Shown: positions 15,282 through 25,400 of the stretch, one piece after another
Layout of the letters: the number at the start of each line of letters is the position of its first letter
Position numbering within the stretch: position 1 is the stretch's first letter
From: Candidatus Cloacimonadota bacterium
GTDB taxonomy: Bacteria > Cloacimonadota > Cloacimonadia > Cloacimonadales > Cloacimonadaceae
Reading direction: 5' to 3'
Length of the DNA: 31,481 bases
NCBI GenBank assembly: GCA_023228285.1
Contig: JALOBM010000020.1
Coordinates: 1-31,481, forward strand
Made by a program: the position numbers and the translations under genes
Notes under the pieces: model-generated
What the model was told of the DNA's origin: nothing
Database searches by the model: none
Seen by the model: only the letters and a program-made list of their open reading frames with translations

Positions 15282-16302
15282 AATCCTCTTCTTCAATCAC
15301 GCGGGAACCGAATTCCAGCATTTCGTGTTCTTTAATGAAGCTATCAACTATGATATTGTGTCCCAAAAGGATACTGTCGTTCGAGATTACAGAGTTTTGG
15401 ATGATGCAATTGGGACCTAAAACTACACCGCTTTCGATGGTGCTATGACCCTTCAATACACAACCCTGACCGATCTCAACATCCGCTTCGATGACAACAT
15501 CGTCTCCTATATGAATGGTTTGAGGATTATGCATCATCACTCCGTTATTCAGCCATTTCTTACGGATTTTATCCAGATACACATCTTCCAGATAAGCCAG
15601 TTGCTCCTGAGAGTTAACTCCGGAAACCTCCATAAGGTCTTTCAGAATTACATTTTCCACCATTCCCCCAGCATCATATAGAATGCCTATGGTATCGGTG
15701 AGATAGTACTCTTTTTGCTCATTATTGTTATTGATCTTGCTAAGCGCGGCAAAGAGTTTCTCCGCTTTGTAACAATAGATGCCGGTGTTGAACTCCTTGA
15801 TCTCACGTTGCATGGGGCTGGCATCCTTGAATTCCACTATACCGCGAATGTGCCCATTATCATCACGCAACATACGGCCATACTTTCCAGCGTCTTCCAG
15901 CACGGCGGTTAAAACGGTTGCAGCTGCACCGCTTTGTACATGTTTTTCGTGCAGTTGGCGAACTGTTTCTGCAGAGAGCAGGGGAACATCACCACACAGG
16001 ATCAATACATCTCCTGTAAAGGATGCAAAGCTCTCGGCGGCCATTTGAACTGCGTGTCCGGTGCCCAGTTGTTCTGCTTGTTCCACAAACTCCAACCGCT
16101 CATCATCAACCAGGGCAGCTATTACAGTATCCTTTTCCCAACCTACTACCACACAGATCTTTGCGCAATCAAGCTCCAAGGCTGTATTTACAACACGTTG
16201 TACCATTGCTTTATCGGCAATGGGAAAGGTCACTTTGGCACGTTCAGATTTCATCCGGGTGCCCTTACCGGCAGCTAATACTATTGCTGCTAGTGGCTTC
16301 AT
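15274..16302 (-). CDS. GlmU-like UDP-N-acetylglucosamine pyrophosphorylase, short form
   Basis: 342 residues, about 110 shorter than bifunctional GlmU. The uridylyltransferase domain is complete: LAAGKGTRMKS (9-18), QLGTGHAVQ, LCGDVPLL, and the GIYCYKAEKLF and EYYLTDTI segments. The C-terminal part has only a few left-handed beta-helix coils (IGDDVVIEADVEIGQGCVL onward) and stops before the acetyltransferase active-site region. It therefore probably makes UDP-GlcNAc from GlcNAc-1-phosphate but cannot acetylate glucosamine-1-phosphate. Another sugar-1-phosphate substrate is possible. It overlaps folK by 4 bases. Confidence 0.88.
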   Translation of the reverse strand: MKPLAAIVLAAGKGTRMKSERAKVTFPIADKAMVQRVVNTALELDCAKICVVVGWEKDTVIAALVDDERLEFVEQAEQLGTGHAVQMAAESFASFTGDVLILCGDVPLLSAETVRQLHEKHVQSGAAATVLTAVLEDAGKYGRMLRDDNGHIRGIVEFKDASPMQREIKEFNTGIYCYKAEKLFAALSKINNNNEQKEYYLTDTIGILYDAGGMVENVILKDLMEVSGVNSQEQLAYLEDVYLDKIRKKWLNNGVMMHNPQTIHIGDDVVIEADVEIGQGCVLKGHSTIESGVVLGPNCIIQNSVISNDSILLGHNIIVDSFIKEHEMLEFGSRVIEEEDYE

Positions 16303-16766
16303 GTATATCCTCCAGGCAAGCTGTAGAGCAGCTCACGCATAGTTCTATTATAGACCGGGTGGATGGCATCCGGCACAAGTTCACATAGCAAAAAGAGGGC
16401 AAATGCTCTGTTTTGCAGATCACTGTGTGGAATACACAACTCACTCTCGTTCATGATGGTATCATCGGCAAGCAGTATGTCTATATCTATAACTCTGGGA
16501 CCCCATTTTTCTGTGCGAATGCGTCCCATTCTTTGTTCGATGAGCAGAAGCTTCTCCAGCAGAACATTAGGTTCCAAGCTACTTTCCAGCTCCAGAACCA
16601 TGTTATAGAAGTCACCCTGATCAGTTTTTCCGTATGGCTTTGTTCGTAAGACTCGGGTTTCGCGAACGATGGAGGATTCCGCCAAGGCGGCAATTTCTTT
16701 ACATGCTAGTGCCAGTTGCATGGGAGGATCCTCCATGTTTGACCCCAATAGCAGATAATACTTCAT
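16299..16766 (-). CDS. folK: 2-amino-4-hydroxy-6-hydroxymethyldihydropteridine diphosphokinase
   Basis: 155 residues, normal for HPPK, which transfers pyrophosphate from ATP to the pterin in folate synthesis. The signature EKWGPRVIDIDILLADD lies at 86-102 with the metal-binding Asp94 and Asp96. The N-terminus YYLLLGSNMEDPPMQL and the loop GDFYNMVLELES also fit. It shares one base with folB, the preceding pathway step. Confidence 0.95.
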   Translation of the reverse strand: MKYYLLLGSNMEDPPMQLALACKEIAALAESSIVRETRVLRTKPYGKTDQGDFYNMVLELESSLEPNVLLEKLLLIEQRMGRIRTEKWGPRVIDIDILLADDTIMNESELCIPHSDLQNRAFALFLLCELVPDAIHPVYNRTMRELLYSLPGGYT

Positions 16767-17122
16767 CAGCGCTTTCGGAAAACCTCTACTTCCACGCTCC
16801 TCAGGCTGCCCTGAATGGGTACGGATGGCTTTTGAATTCGGATGCTGAGGCTCTCAATGAGACGGTATTCTGATAATAGCCGATCTGCAATACTGTTCGC
16901 ACAACACTCTAGAAGCTGAAACTGCCGGGATTCCATGATCTCTTTGATATCGGCATAGACTTTGGTATAATCCACAGTATCTTCCAGGCTACGGATGTGG
17001 GCGTCCAACTCGGGATCTGTATACAAAGTACTGCTTACGATAAAGCGTTGCCCCAGTTTGCGTTCTTCATCATGAACGCCATGATAACCGTAGAAGACCA
17101 TCTCATTCAAGTGGATTTTCAC
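16766..17122 (-). CDS. folB: Dihydroneopterin aldolase
   Basis: 118 residues from a GTG start at 17122 preceded by GAGGAAA; the GTGA overlaps the upstream stop by 4 bases. Family motifs: FYGYHGVHDEERKLGQRF near the N-terminus, DTVDYTKVYADIKEIM, LLECCANSIADRLL and the C-terminal SIRIQKPSVPIQG with the catalytic-region lysine. It makes hydroxymethyldihydropterin for FolK. The two genes form a folate pair inside the long operon. Confidence 0.94.
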   Translation of the reverse strand: MKIHLNEMVFYGYHGVHDEERKLGQRFIVSSTLYTDPELDAHIRSLEDTVDYTKVYADIKEIMESRQFQLLECCANSIADRLLSEYRLIESLSIRIQKPSVPIQGSLRSVEVEVFRKR

Positions 17123-17529
17123 AATTTCCTCACAATCTCGATTTTTAACTTCTTCCCCCAGCGATTATCGCAGAGGCGGATAATAAAGAAACTAAGCGCC
17201 ATAGAGGCAAATGCAAGAATTATACTGCTGAGTTCGTTCATCCATATATTAGCGAGTAAAAACCCTATAAACAAAAAGACAATTGGTACAATGAAGATCA
17301 AGAGGCTTGCCAATACTCTGCCAGAGGGGGATATTTCCAGCTCTACGCTGTCTCCGATTTCCAGCTTCAGAGAGCTTTCCAGTTCCAAAAAGGCGGCTTT
17401 CCCTTTGCTAAAGCACAAGCCATGCATGGCGCAAGACTTACATCCGTTTCCGCGCTGCAGTTCCACAACGACGGTGTTTCCACTTACAGATGTCACAATC
17501 CCAGTATCCTGGATTTCCTCCGGGCTCAT
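17119..17529 (-). CDS. RseC/MucC-family membrane protein
   Basis: 136 residues. An N-terminal beta-rich domain carries Cys30-x2-Cys33-x5-Cys39 (CKSCAMHGLC), followed by two membrane segments (about 80-100 and 103-122). This is the layout of the SoxR-reducing-system RseC family, where such proteins go with Rnf/Rsx electron-transfer complexes. No rnf gene is in this window, so the role here is open. It overlaps folB and the heptose adenylyltransferase by 4 bases each. Confidence 0.82.
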   Translation of the reverse strand: MSPEEIQDTGIVTSVSGNTVVVELQRGNGCKSCAMHGLCFSKGKAAFLELESSLKLEIGDSVELEISPSGRVLASLLIFIVPIVFLFIGFLLANIWMNELSSIILAFASMALSFFIIRLCDNRWGKKLKIEIVRKL

Positions 17530-18011
17530 TGGGAATTCCTCATTTTATCTATTATATTTGTGCTGGAAAGACCTTCAACGAAATTCAGACTTTTAACGAT
17601 TCCTCCGGATGTCAAAACTATATCCGCACCAACAATCTGATCCGGACGCCAATCTCCTCCCTTCACCAAGACATTTGGTTCCAATGCTTTAATGAGTTCA
17701 TAAGGAGTATCTTCATCAAACACGCAAATAAAGTCTACAGCACTCAGACCCGCCAAAACGATCGCCCTATCTATTTGGTTATTTACCGGACGTGAGTTCC
17801 CCTTTAGTCTCCTCACCGAGGCATCGCTGTTTAACCCTACTATCAGAATGTCTCCCAAAGCTTTGGCTTCACGCAGATACCTCACGTGGCCAGCATGTAA
17901 GATATCGAAACAGCCATTGGTAAACACAAGCTTCTTTCCGGCCTGTCGCTCTTGCCTGCATATGAGTAGAGCTTCTTCAAGTTTTAGAATCTTGTCTTCA
18001 AGCCCGGGCAT
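17526..18011 (-). CDS. D-glycero-beta-D-manno-heptose 1-phosphate adenylyltransferase
   Basis: 161 residues. Nucleotidyltransferase with the HxGH motif in FTNGCFDILHAGHVRYL (His39, His42), then GLNSDASVRRLKGNSRPVN. It makes ADP-heptose for LPS core from heptose-1-phosphate. In enterobacteria it is the second half of HldE (RfaE); here it is a separate gene. The start lies inside the kinase gene with 14 bases of overlap. Confidence 0.94.
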   Translation of the reverse strand: MPGLEDKILKLEEALLICRQERQAGKKLVFTNGCFDILHAGHVRYLREAKALGDILIVGLNSDASVRRLKGNSRPVNNQIDRAIVLAGLSAVDFICVFDEDTPYELIKALEPNVLVKGGDWRPDQIVGADIVLTSGGIVKSLNFVEGLSSTNIIDKMRNSQ

Positions 18012-18966
18012 AATCCAATATTTCCTTGATACTGGCGGTGGCTGTGCCCATCTTGCCGCATACTACTCCAGCCGCGTGATTGGCAAAGCGTGCTGCGGTA
18101 AGAATGTCCTCCCCGGATGCGAAGGCAAGCCCAAGTGCGCTTATCACAGTGTCTCCGGCTCCGGAAACGTCATACACTTCTCTGGCGCAACTGGGTAAAT
18201 GTAACATCTGGGATTTGGCACTGAAGATGTACATTCCTTTGGCCCCATGTGTCACCACCAGATACTTGCATCCCAGTTTTTTTTGCACTTGTGCTGCTCC
18301 CTCGAAGAACTCTTCATCACTCTCAAAGTGCCGTCCTAAGTTGCTTTGCAGCTCTACATAATTGGGTTTGAATATGTCTACTTTGCAGTAACTGAAAAAG
18401 TTTTTTTGTTTGGGATCTACTGCTACTAGTACGTTATGTTTCTTGCACAGTTGCAGAGTGGAGGTGATTAGTCCCTCGTTCAGAAGACCTTTGTTGTAGT
18501 CTTCTATTATCAACAAATCGCTGTGCTCCAGCTTATCTCGTAATAGCTGCAAGATTGTGTCTTTGCTCTCCGGTGAAGCATCAATTCTGTCTTCAATATC
18601 TATGCGCACAATTTGTTGATTCACTGCTCCGATTCTTGTTTTAATAGTTGTTTTCCTACCCTTCTCTGGGATCAATCCTGAGGAGTTCAAGCCATGTTGT
18701 TTAAACAGTTTCTTTAGAATCCTGGAATTGGATCCGGTACCCATCAAGCCGATGGGAAATACCTCTGCTCCCAGTGATGCCAAGTTCAATGCGACATTTG
18801 CTGCTCCACCCAAGCGGTATTCTTCCCGGTTAATCTCAATCACCGGGACAGGCGCTTCAGGAGATATCCGCTGGACTTTACCCCAGAGGTAGCAATCCAG
18901 CATCATGTCTCCCAATACTATGGTTTTAAGACCCTTTATACGTGTGCCAAGCTCTTGAATATCCAT
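17998..18966 (-). CDS. D-glycero-beta-D-manno-heptose-7-phosphate kinase
   Basis: 322 residues, PfkB-family kinase corresponding to the first half of HldE. Substrate-binding features: VLGDMMLDCYLWGKVQRISP and RLGGAANVALNLASLGAEV. The catalytic GAGD is at 269-272 (DVSGAGDTVISAL), with VAVDPKQKNFF and KPNYVE ahead. It works directly with the overlapping adenylyltransferase and indicates that the cell makes heptose-containing LPS or another heptosylated glycan. It starts 3 bases after purF. Confidence 0.94.
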   Translation of the reverse strand: MDIQELGTRIKGLKTIVLGDMMLDCYLWGKVQRISPEAPVPVIEINREEYRLGGAANVALNLASLGAEVFPIGLMGTGSNSRILKKLFKQHGLNSSGLIPEKGRKTTIKTRIGAVNQQIVRIDIEDRIDASPESKDTILQLLRDKLEHSDLLIIEDYNKGLLNEGLITSTLQLCKKHNVLVAVDPKQKNFFSYCKVDIFKPNYVELQSNLGRHFESDEEFFEGAAQVQKKLGCKYLVVTHGAKGMYIFSAKSQMLHLPSCAREVYDVSGAGDTVISALGLAFASGEDILTAARFANHAAGVVCGKMGTATASIKEILDYARA

Positions 18967-18969
18967 TTC

Positions 18970-20352
18970 TTATTCCTCTTCCTCGCCCTTGCCCAGAGGA
19001 TAATCTCCGTTGAAACATGCCAGACAATAATCTTTGGGGGATTGTGTGCAAGCCAGCAAGTCGTTTATGTCCACAAACTTCAGGCTATCCACCTGTACTC
19101 GTTGGCGGATCTGCTCCAAATCATATCGATTTGCGACCAATTCATCCGAAGAAGGGGTATCGATGCCGTAATAACAACTGTACTTCACTTGAGGACTACC
19201 AATCCGTAGATGAACCTCCGCAACACCGGCATTTTTAATCAGATTCACAATCTTACGAATGGTGGTTCCACGTACTATGCTATCGTCTATCAATACTATC
19301 TTTTTCCCAGTGAAGAAGTTTGGCAGTAGATTGAACTTCTGGAGAACGCTTTCATCTCTGATGGTTTGTTCCGGCTTGATGAAGGTTCTTCCGATATAGT
19401 GGTTGCGGATTAACCCTAAAGAGAGTGGAATATTGCTAGCTATACTGTATCCCAATCCGATAAAGTTTGATGAGTCCGGCACGGGCACCACATAATCTGC
19501 TTCCAGGTCTTTATCTCTGGCAGCCAGGGCAGCCCCGATCTTTTCTCTTACCCGGTACACGTCTTCACCAAAATGGAAGCTATCCGGACGAGAGAAATAA
19601 ATGTGCTCAAATATGCAATGCTGCGGATGAGAGATATTACGGTACAGATTGGGATCATTCTCGATAATCCTGATTCCTTCGCTGCTTACTTTCACGATTC
19701 CAGCGGAGGGTATCTCTTGCCGGTCGGTCACACCCAGTGCATCCAGCGCACAGCTTTCGGATGCCACCACCACCGTACTATCCGCCATTTTACCCCAAAC
19801 CATCGGGCGGATACTATATGGATCGCGGAACATATATAATGCGTCTCTGGTACATAGTACTGTGGAATATGCTCCTTTTATGTCTCGCATCAGATGTCGG
19901 ATGGCTTCGATGATGCCTTCGCCCTTGCGCATCACTTGCCAGGCAATGTACTTTACCAGCAATTCACCGTCGTTATCGCTTTTGAAATATACGTTCTGTT
20001 CTTCCAGATACCGGCGCATGGAGTGATAATTCACCAGATCTCCGTTGGAGGCCAAAGCATAGGTGGGACCAGCCAGAGTCTCCACCAGATGGGGCTGTGT
20101 ATTAAACTCCGTGGCAGAGCCTTTGGTAGGATATCGTACATGTCCAACAGCCACATTCCCCGGCAACTTTGCCAGTTCTGCATCGCTAAACACTTCCTTT
20201 ATCAGACCCATTTTCTTCCGCAGGCGGATCACTTTGCCATCCGATACCGCCATACCACAGCTTTCCTGTCCTCTGTGCTGAATCGCGAAAAGCCCCAAGG
20301 CTGCCAACTTAGCCGCACTGGAATTGCTAAATATACCAAGTATCCCACACAT
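18970..20352 (-). CDS. purF: Amidophosphoribosyltransferase
   Basis: 460 residues; first committed step of purine synthesis, from PRPP and glutamine. The class II glutaminase nucleophile is Cys2 right after the initiator Met (MCGILGIF), with no propeptide. HRGQESCGMAV and GHVRYPTKGSA are glutaminase motifs, and IVLIDDSIVRGTTIRKI is the PRPP site. A CxxC near the C-terminus (DYCLACFNGDYP) suggests the iron-sulfur type seen in Bacillus. The stop-start TGATG junction shares one base with plsY. No other pur gene is here. Confidence 0.96.
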   Translation of the reverse strand: MCGILGIFSNSSAAKLAALGLFAIQHRGQESCGMAVSDGKVIRLRKKMGLIKEVFSDAELAKLPGNVAVGHVRYPTKGSATEFNTQPHLVETLAGPTYALASNGDLVNYHSMRRYLEEQNVYFKSDNDGELLVKYIAWQVMRKGEGIIEAIRHLMRDIKGAYSTVLCTRDALYMFRDPYSIRPMVWGKMADSTVVVASESCALDALGVTDRQEIPSAGIVKVSSEGIRIIENDPNLYRNISHPQHCIFEHIYFSRPDSFHFGEDVYRVREKIGAALAARDKDLEADYVVPVPDSSNFIGLGYSIASNIPLSLGLIRNHYIGRTFIKPEQTIRDESVLQKFNLLPNFFTGKKIVLIDDSIVRGTTIRKIVNLIKNAGVAEVHLRIGSPQVKYSCYYGIDTPSSDELVANRYDLEQIRQRVQVDSLKFVDINDLLACTQSPKDYCLACFNGDYPLGKGEEEE

Positions 20353-20978
20353 CAGGATCTTCCTCTTTTACTGAAACTTATTTTGTTTTCTTCACCTTTC
20401 ACAAGGCGTTTGATATTTTCTATATGACGAAATACTATCATCAAAACGATCAAGGCTGTCAGGATTAACAGTCCCCAATCGGGTTTTGGACTAAGTAATT
20501 CCATCAGGTACGTGCAGATGGCAAACACTACTGCTGCCAGAATGGAGCCCAAGGATACGTAACGGCTGCGGACAACCACCAGAATAAAGACCAAGACAGC
20601 GATAATCAGACTCATCGGAGCCAAAGCCGCAAAAACGCCTGCTGCAGTTGCGACACCTTTTCCACCTTTGAACTTTAGCCAGATACTGAACACATGCCCC
20701 AGGATGACCAATAATCCGCATACTGACACCAGCGGATGTGCCAAACCCCAAAAATGCCGGGCCAAAAGTACTGCTCCAACCCCTTTCATCATATCCATTA
20801 TTAGTACAAAAACACCCACCTTTGTACCAAACTGCCTCAAGGCATTGGTTGCGCCGATATTACCGCTACCTTCCTTGCGGATGTCTCTGTGGTAGAATAT
20901 CCTGGCTACCAGCAAGCCGATTGGGATGCTACCCAGGAAATAGGCCAGGATGAGCATCAAGTACTCAGGAGCGTTCAT
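20352..20978 (-). CDS. plsY: Acyl-phosphate:glycerol-3-phosphate acyltransferase
   Basis: 208 residues, integral membrane protein. It transfers an acyl group from acyl-phosphate to glycerol-3-phosphate to start phospholipid synthesis. Motifs: LGSIPIGLLVARIF, EGSGNIGATNALRQFG (36-51), LKFKGGKGVATAAGV and the C-terminal IVFRHIENIKRL. About five membrane segments. ATG at 20978 is chosen, with GAGGAG about 10 bases upstream; a TTG at 20984 is the alternative. It overlaps the der stop by 14 bases. Confidence 0.94.
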   Translation of the reverse strand: MNAPEYLMLILAYFLGSIPIGLLVARIFYHRDIRKEGSGNIGATNALRQFGTKVGVFVLIMDMMKGVGAVLLARHFWGLAHPLVSVCGLLVILGHVFSIWLKFKGGKGVATAAGVFAALAPMSLIIAVLVFILVVVRSRYVSLGSILAAVVFAICTYLMELLSPKPDWGLLILTALIVLMIVFRHIENIKRLVKGEENKISFSKRGRS

Positions 20979-22311
20979 TCTCAATCTCCTCTTCCTTACG
21001 TCCCTTGAAAATAAGCTTTATAGACACTCCGGAAAAGGCAAATACCTCTCGCAATTGATTGTGGAGGAACTTGCGGTAGTTCTCTGTGATCAAAGCAGGT
21101 GTGTTGCAAAAAAACACGAAGACAGGGGGCTTCACCGAAGCTTGAGTGATGTAGAATATCTTGATGTGACGCCCGGTTGGATGAGTTGGGGGACGGCGGG
21201 CTATTACAGTCTCCATGAAACGGTTCAATTCCGAGGTCGGAATCCGTTTCTGGCTTTCTTCTTCGATGGATACTACTGCTTCCATCACTTTATGGATGCG
21301 TTGATGTGTCTTTGCTGAGATGAAGATCACTGGGGCAAACTGCAGGAATGCCATTTCATGATGTAAGTTCTTGATGAATTCACCGGTTGTGCTGCTGCTC
21401 TTTTCCACCAGATCCCATTTGTTGTACACTATCAGGATTTCTTTCATCTTGCGCTGAGCATAGCTGGCTATCTTGAGATCCTGAGTACTTATTTCTTCAT
21501 CGGCAGAAAGTACCAGTACTACTATATCGCAACGGTCCACTGCCTCAATCGTACGCATCACACTAAAGTACTCAACGCCATAATTTACTTTCTTTTTTCG
21601 GCGCAGCCCGGCAGTATCTATCAAAGTATAATCCTTGCCATGATACCGGAATAGAGTATCGATGCTGTCCCTGGTAGTTCCGGGGATATCGGTAACGATC
21701 TGCTTGGCTTCACCCAAAAGAAGGTTTACGATCGAAGATTTTCCCACATTCGGTTTGCCTACCACCGCTATTCTGGTATTCTCTTTCTTCTCTTCCGTTC
21801 CTGCGTCCATAGTATCCGGTATTCGGTTTACAATCTCGTCCAGAAAATCACCGGTGTTGCGGCCTTGAGAAGCAGATATTGGGAAGGCAGCGCCAAAACC
21901 AAGCTGCAGGAAGTCATATACCTCCCATTCCTGCTTTTCGCTATCCGCTTTGTTTGCTGCCAAGACCACCTTGTCTCTATGGGGAAACAGAATCTTGGCT
22001 ATGGCTATATCCAAGTCTGTAGTTCCAGTTTGAGCATCTACCATAAAGATGATCAGATCACTCTCGTCCACGGCCAAAAGCGCTTGACTCATGATGTTTT
22101 TGTCCATGGGATCGTTGCTGTCATACACGATGCCGCCGGTATCGATGAGTTTGAACACTTTCCCGTTCCATTCCACATCTTCATACTTGCGGTCACGCGT
22201 AATGCCTGCTTCAAAATCAACTATGGCGTTGCGTTTGCGACACAGCCTGTTGAACAATGTGGATTTCCCCACGTTTGGGCGTCCCAGAATGGAGACAATA
22301 TATTTTCTCAT
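20965..22311 (-). CDS. der: Ribosome-assembly GTPase Der (EngA)
   Basis: 448 residues with two GTPase domains and a C-terminal KH-like domain. First G domain: GRPNVGKST (10-18), DTGG (57-60), NKAD (120-123). Second: GKPNVGKSS (185-193), DTAGLRRKKKVNYGVEY, YNKWDLV. The C-terminal part has RRPPTHPTGRHIKIFYITQ. It acts in 50S subunit maturation. It is the first gene of the long minus-strand operon. A TTGACA lies at 22363-22368 upstream but no matching -10 is seen, so its promoter is uncertain. Confidence 0.96.
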   Translation of the reverse strand: MRKYIVSILGRPNVGKSTLFNRLCRKRNAIVDFEAGITRDRKYEDVEWNGKVFKLIDTGGIVYDSNDPMDKNIMSQALLAVDESDLIIFMVDAQTGTTDLDIAIAKILFPHRDKVVLAANKADSEKQEWEVYDFLQLGFGAAFPISASQGRNTGDFLDEIVNRIPDTMDAGTEEKKENTRIAVVGKPNVGKSSIVNLLLGEAKQIVTDIPGTTRDSIDTLFRYHGKDYTLIDTAGLRRKKKVNYGVEYFSVMRTIEAVDRCDIVVLVLSADEEISTQDLKIASYAQRKMKEILIVYNKWDLVEKSSSTTGEFIKNLHHEMAFLQFAPVIFISAKTHQRIHKVMEAVVSIEEESQKRIPTSELNRFMETVIARRPPTHPTGRHIKIFYITQASVKPPVFVFFCNTPALITENYRKFLHNQLREVFAFSGVSIKLIFKGRKEEEIENERS

Positions 22312-22440
22312 TATTTACTGCCTTAATTGCATTTTGTTCCAGCATTTTGAATCAGCCTATTTTGTCAAAGAGTTTTACAGATTTACTCGCATCCATCTTC
22401 AGGTTACGACACACTCCTGATATATTGCCTTCAAGACACG

Positions 22441-22466
22441 AAAAAAGCCCCTTTCTGAAAGGGGCT
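22441..22466 (-). terminator. Rho-independent terminator of the protease gene
   Basis: On the minus strand AGCCCCTTT and AAAGGGGCT arms (22446-22466) with a 3-base loop, followed by six T. It lies 20 bases after the subtilisin-like protease stop and separates it from der. Confidence 0.9.
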
Positions 22467-22486
22467 CTCTATAGTGCAAGCTGATA

Positions 22487-25400
22487 TTACTTCATGAGGA
22501 TCATTTTTCTGGTTGAGCTGTATTTTCCGGATTTCATACGGTAGAAATACAATCCGCTGGCAACTCCATTTCCGTTGTCATCGGTTCCGTTCCACACCAT
22601 TTGGTGCTTTCCGGAAGGCAGAATTCCCTTTAGCAGACTGCGTACTTTCTGTCCCTTTTGGTTGTATATATCCAAGCTAACCTCACCAGCATCCTTTAGG
22701 CTGAAGCTGATGTTTGTGGTGGGGTTAAAGGGATTGGGATAAGCTCCGTACAGAGTGGTGCTGTTAATCTCAGCTACTTGGTCGCTGTTGGGCACAGGAT
22801 TCATGGCATTGCCGGTGCGGCCGTATTCTCCCAGGTAGCAAAGCCATTCCAGACAGCTGATGGGGCGTTTTATGTCTATCACATAAAAGGCAGAGTTATC
22901 GGGAACCACGATATCCAGATCATCATCGCCATCTACGTCGGACAAGGCTGCAGAGATTTTTACATTCCCGCTGAGCTTGATGGGAAAGTTCGGTGATTCT
23001 GTGCCATCAATGCGGACGGAGTGTAGTTTGCCCGTAGAATCGCCAAAGATTATACCAGCCATATCAGAACCGTCAAATCTGGCTACTACAGGGGTCGATT
23101 CCACATTTGCCCCCACGGATATCGGCATGCCTGGAAGGTCTGTACCATCGGTATTCATTACATACACGCTTCCATTGACGGAGATGATGATGATTTCTTT
23201 CTGATTGTCATTGTTTACATCGGCTATAATGGGGCTGCTTTTGATCTGGCCGGTGATGGTCTTTTGGAACATCACGCTTCCATCGTGATTCAAAGCATAC
23301 AAGAATCCAGTAGTACTGGTTGCAATGAGCAACTCAGGATGTTCATCGGCATCCAGATTTGCCACTGTAATCGAATTCTGGCTACTACCGCTAACGGTAG
23401 AAACTGGAAATCCGCTGATGTTTGCCCCGGTGTTTGCATCAATTGCGTTCAACGCTCCATTCAGAGAGAGAAGGATGATCTCCATTACTCCATCTCCATT
23501 CAGATCTGCAATCGCCGGCTGAACCATATAAACTGCTCCCAGATTCACTGGATAATTTGGTGCCGAATCACCGTTAAAATCCAAAACATGCAATTGACCG
23601 TTCTGAGCAACAACGGTGATCATCTCTGCTCCGGAATTCTGCATCTTGCTGATCACAGGACCGCTGCGCAGGGTAGCTCCGGCTGCTTGAGTGAACAGGA
23701 TTTCTCCGTTTGAGTTAAATGCTACGATCTTATTGTTCGATAAAGATGCGGCAAACACACGGCTGCCATCATTTTGAGCTTCGCTCATAGCGATTGAACT
23801 GACCACCGGTGCTTCCAAAGTAAGGGGGAATCCTGTCAATGCATTCTGGTTTGTGGCATTCCGAACATGAATCTTGCCCAATTGATCTGCAAATACAACC
23901 TCTTTTGTGCCGTCATTATTGATGTCGGCTATTATGGCAGAACCTTGAGGCGCTCCTCCGGTTTCGAATGGCCAGCCGCTCTGCAACAAACTAAGCTCTA
24001 CTTGTATGGGGATTACTTTACGGTATGGGAAAGGACCTGCATTGTTTGATGTGATCACCAGTTCGAAAGGAATCGGTTCGGAGGGAAGATCGGCAACGGT
24101 GCTAAATTTGTAAGGACTGTTGCTCCAGGCTGTACTGGCTGCATACAACCATCCGCCATTACCATAGGTAGACACAGAATCGATTATGGTGACACCAGGA
24201 TAATTTGTTCTCAATGCTGCAGTTAGATCATGGGCATCCTTCCACAGGATACCAAGTCCGGTCATTCCGTTTTCCAGCTGGATATTCAATGTTACGGTCT
24301 CTCCGGGATTCGGAATGCCGTCACCATCGCCTTCCAACTCTGTTAAAGTCATGCTGGGCATGGAGATGTTTGGAATCTTGTCGTACATTGTGGCAGTGAA
24401 GGAATTCACTCTGCCGGTACCTAATTTGCCTATATAATTCGGATTTAAATCGTCGATGGGATCTGCTGTTGCCATTAGTCTGAATCTAATGTCTTCAGAA
24501 CTCATTTCCGGATGAAGGCTCTTTACTAATGCCGCTACTCCTGCTACGATCGGGCTGGCCATTGAAGTACCGCCCAGTTGGGTATAACCGTTATCAGCGA
24601 TGATGGTGGACAGAATGTTATCGCCGGGAGCGCAGATATCTATCGGATCGCCATAATCCGAGAAACTTGCTTTCATATCCACATTGTTTGTAGCTGCTAC
24701 ATTCAATGCATTAGTGCAATCAGCCGGGTAATCCTGATATGTGTTGTTATGTTCAGTATCCTCATTGCCTGCGGCAGCCACAACAACTGCTCCCAGGTCG
24801 GTCACATAGTTTACTATACTGTTTGGATATGCACCGCTACCGGGTCCACCCCAACTCGCATTGATTATGTGTGCGCCCACTTCAGCCGAGTATTTCATCT
24901 GGTCGTAGGCAAATTCCACTCCACTGGATGCACTATTGCTGGGAGATCCCTTACAACTTAGAATGGACACATTGGGTGCAGTACCTACTACACCGATGCC
25001 ATTGTTACCAACTGCAGCAGCGCAACCAGCAACGTGAGTGCCATGCTCGTTTGTCGGATAAGTCTGAAGGGGATTATTGTCGTTTTCCTTAAAATCCCAA
25101 CCGACCAAGTCGTCGATCTTGTTTCCGCCTTCGCCGGCATCCTGCCCATTGCCGCCAGTTATGGTACCGGCTTCCCAGTTGATGCTCATCCCGGGAGATT
25201 CTGCTGGATTGATCCAAACATTGCCCGCAAGATCGGGGTGATTCCATTTCACACCACTATCGGTGATGGCTACCACTACATCGTGACTACCGGTTACATA
25301 ATCCCAAGCGTCAAAGCTTTGCAGCAGTGGATGAGTATATTGCGAAGGAAGCATCGGATCATTCGGAACAAACTTCTCGCGGTTGATGGCTTCCAGCTCG

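Noticed and set aside
22340..22368. TTGACA upstream of der with ATGCTG 17 bases on, and similarly TTGACA at 28406 with ATGCTT 18 bases on, as a shared alternative promoter type
   Set aside because: The downstream hexamers do not resemble a known -10, and two cases are too few to separate from chance.
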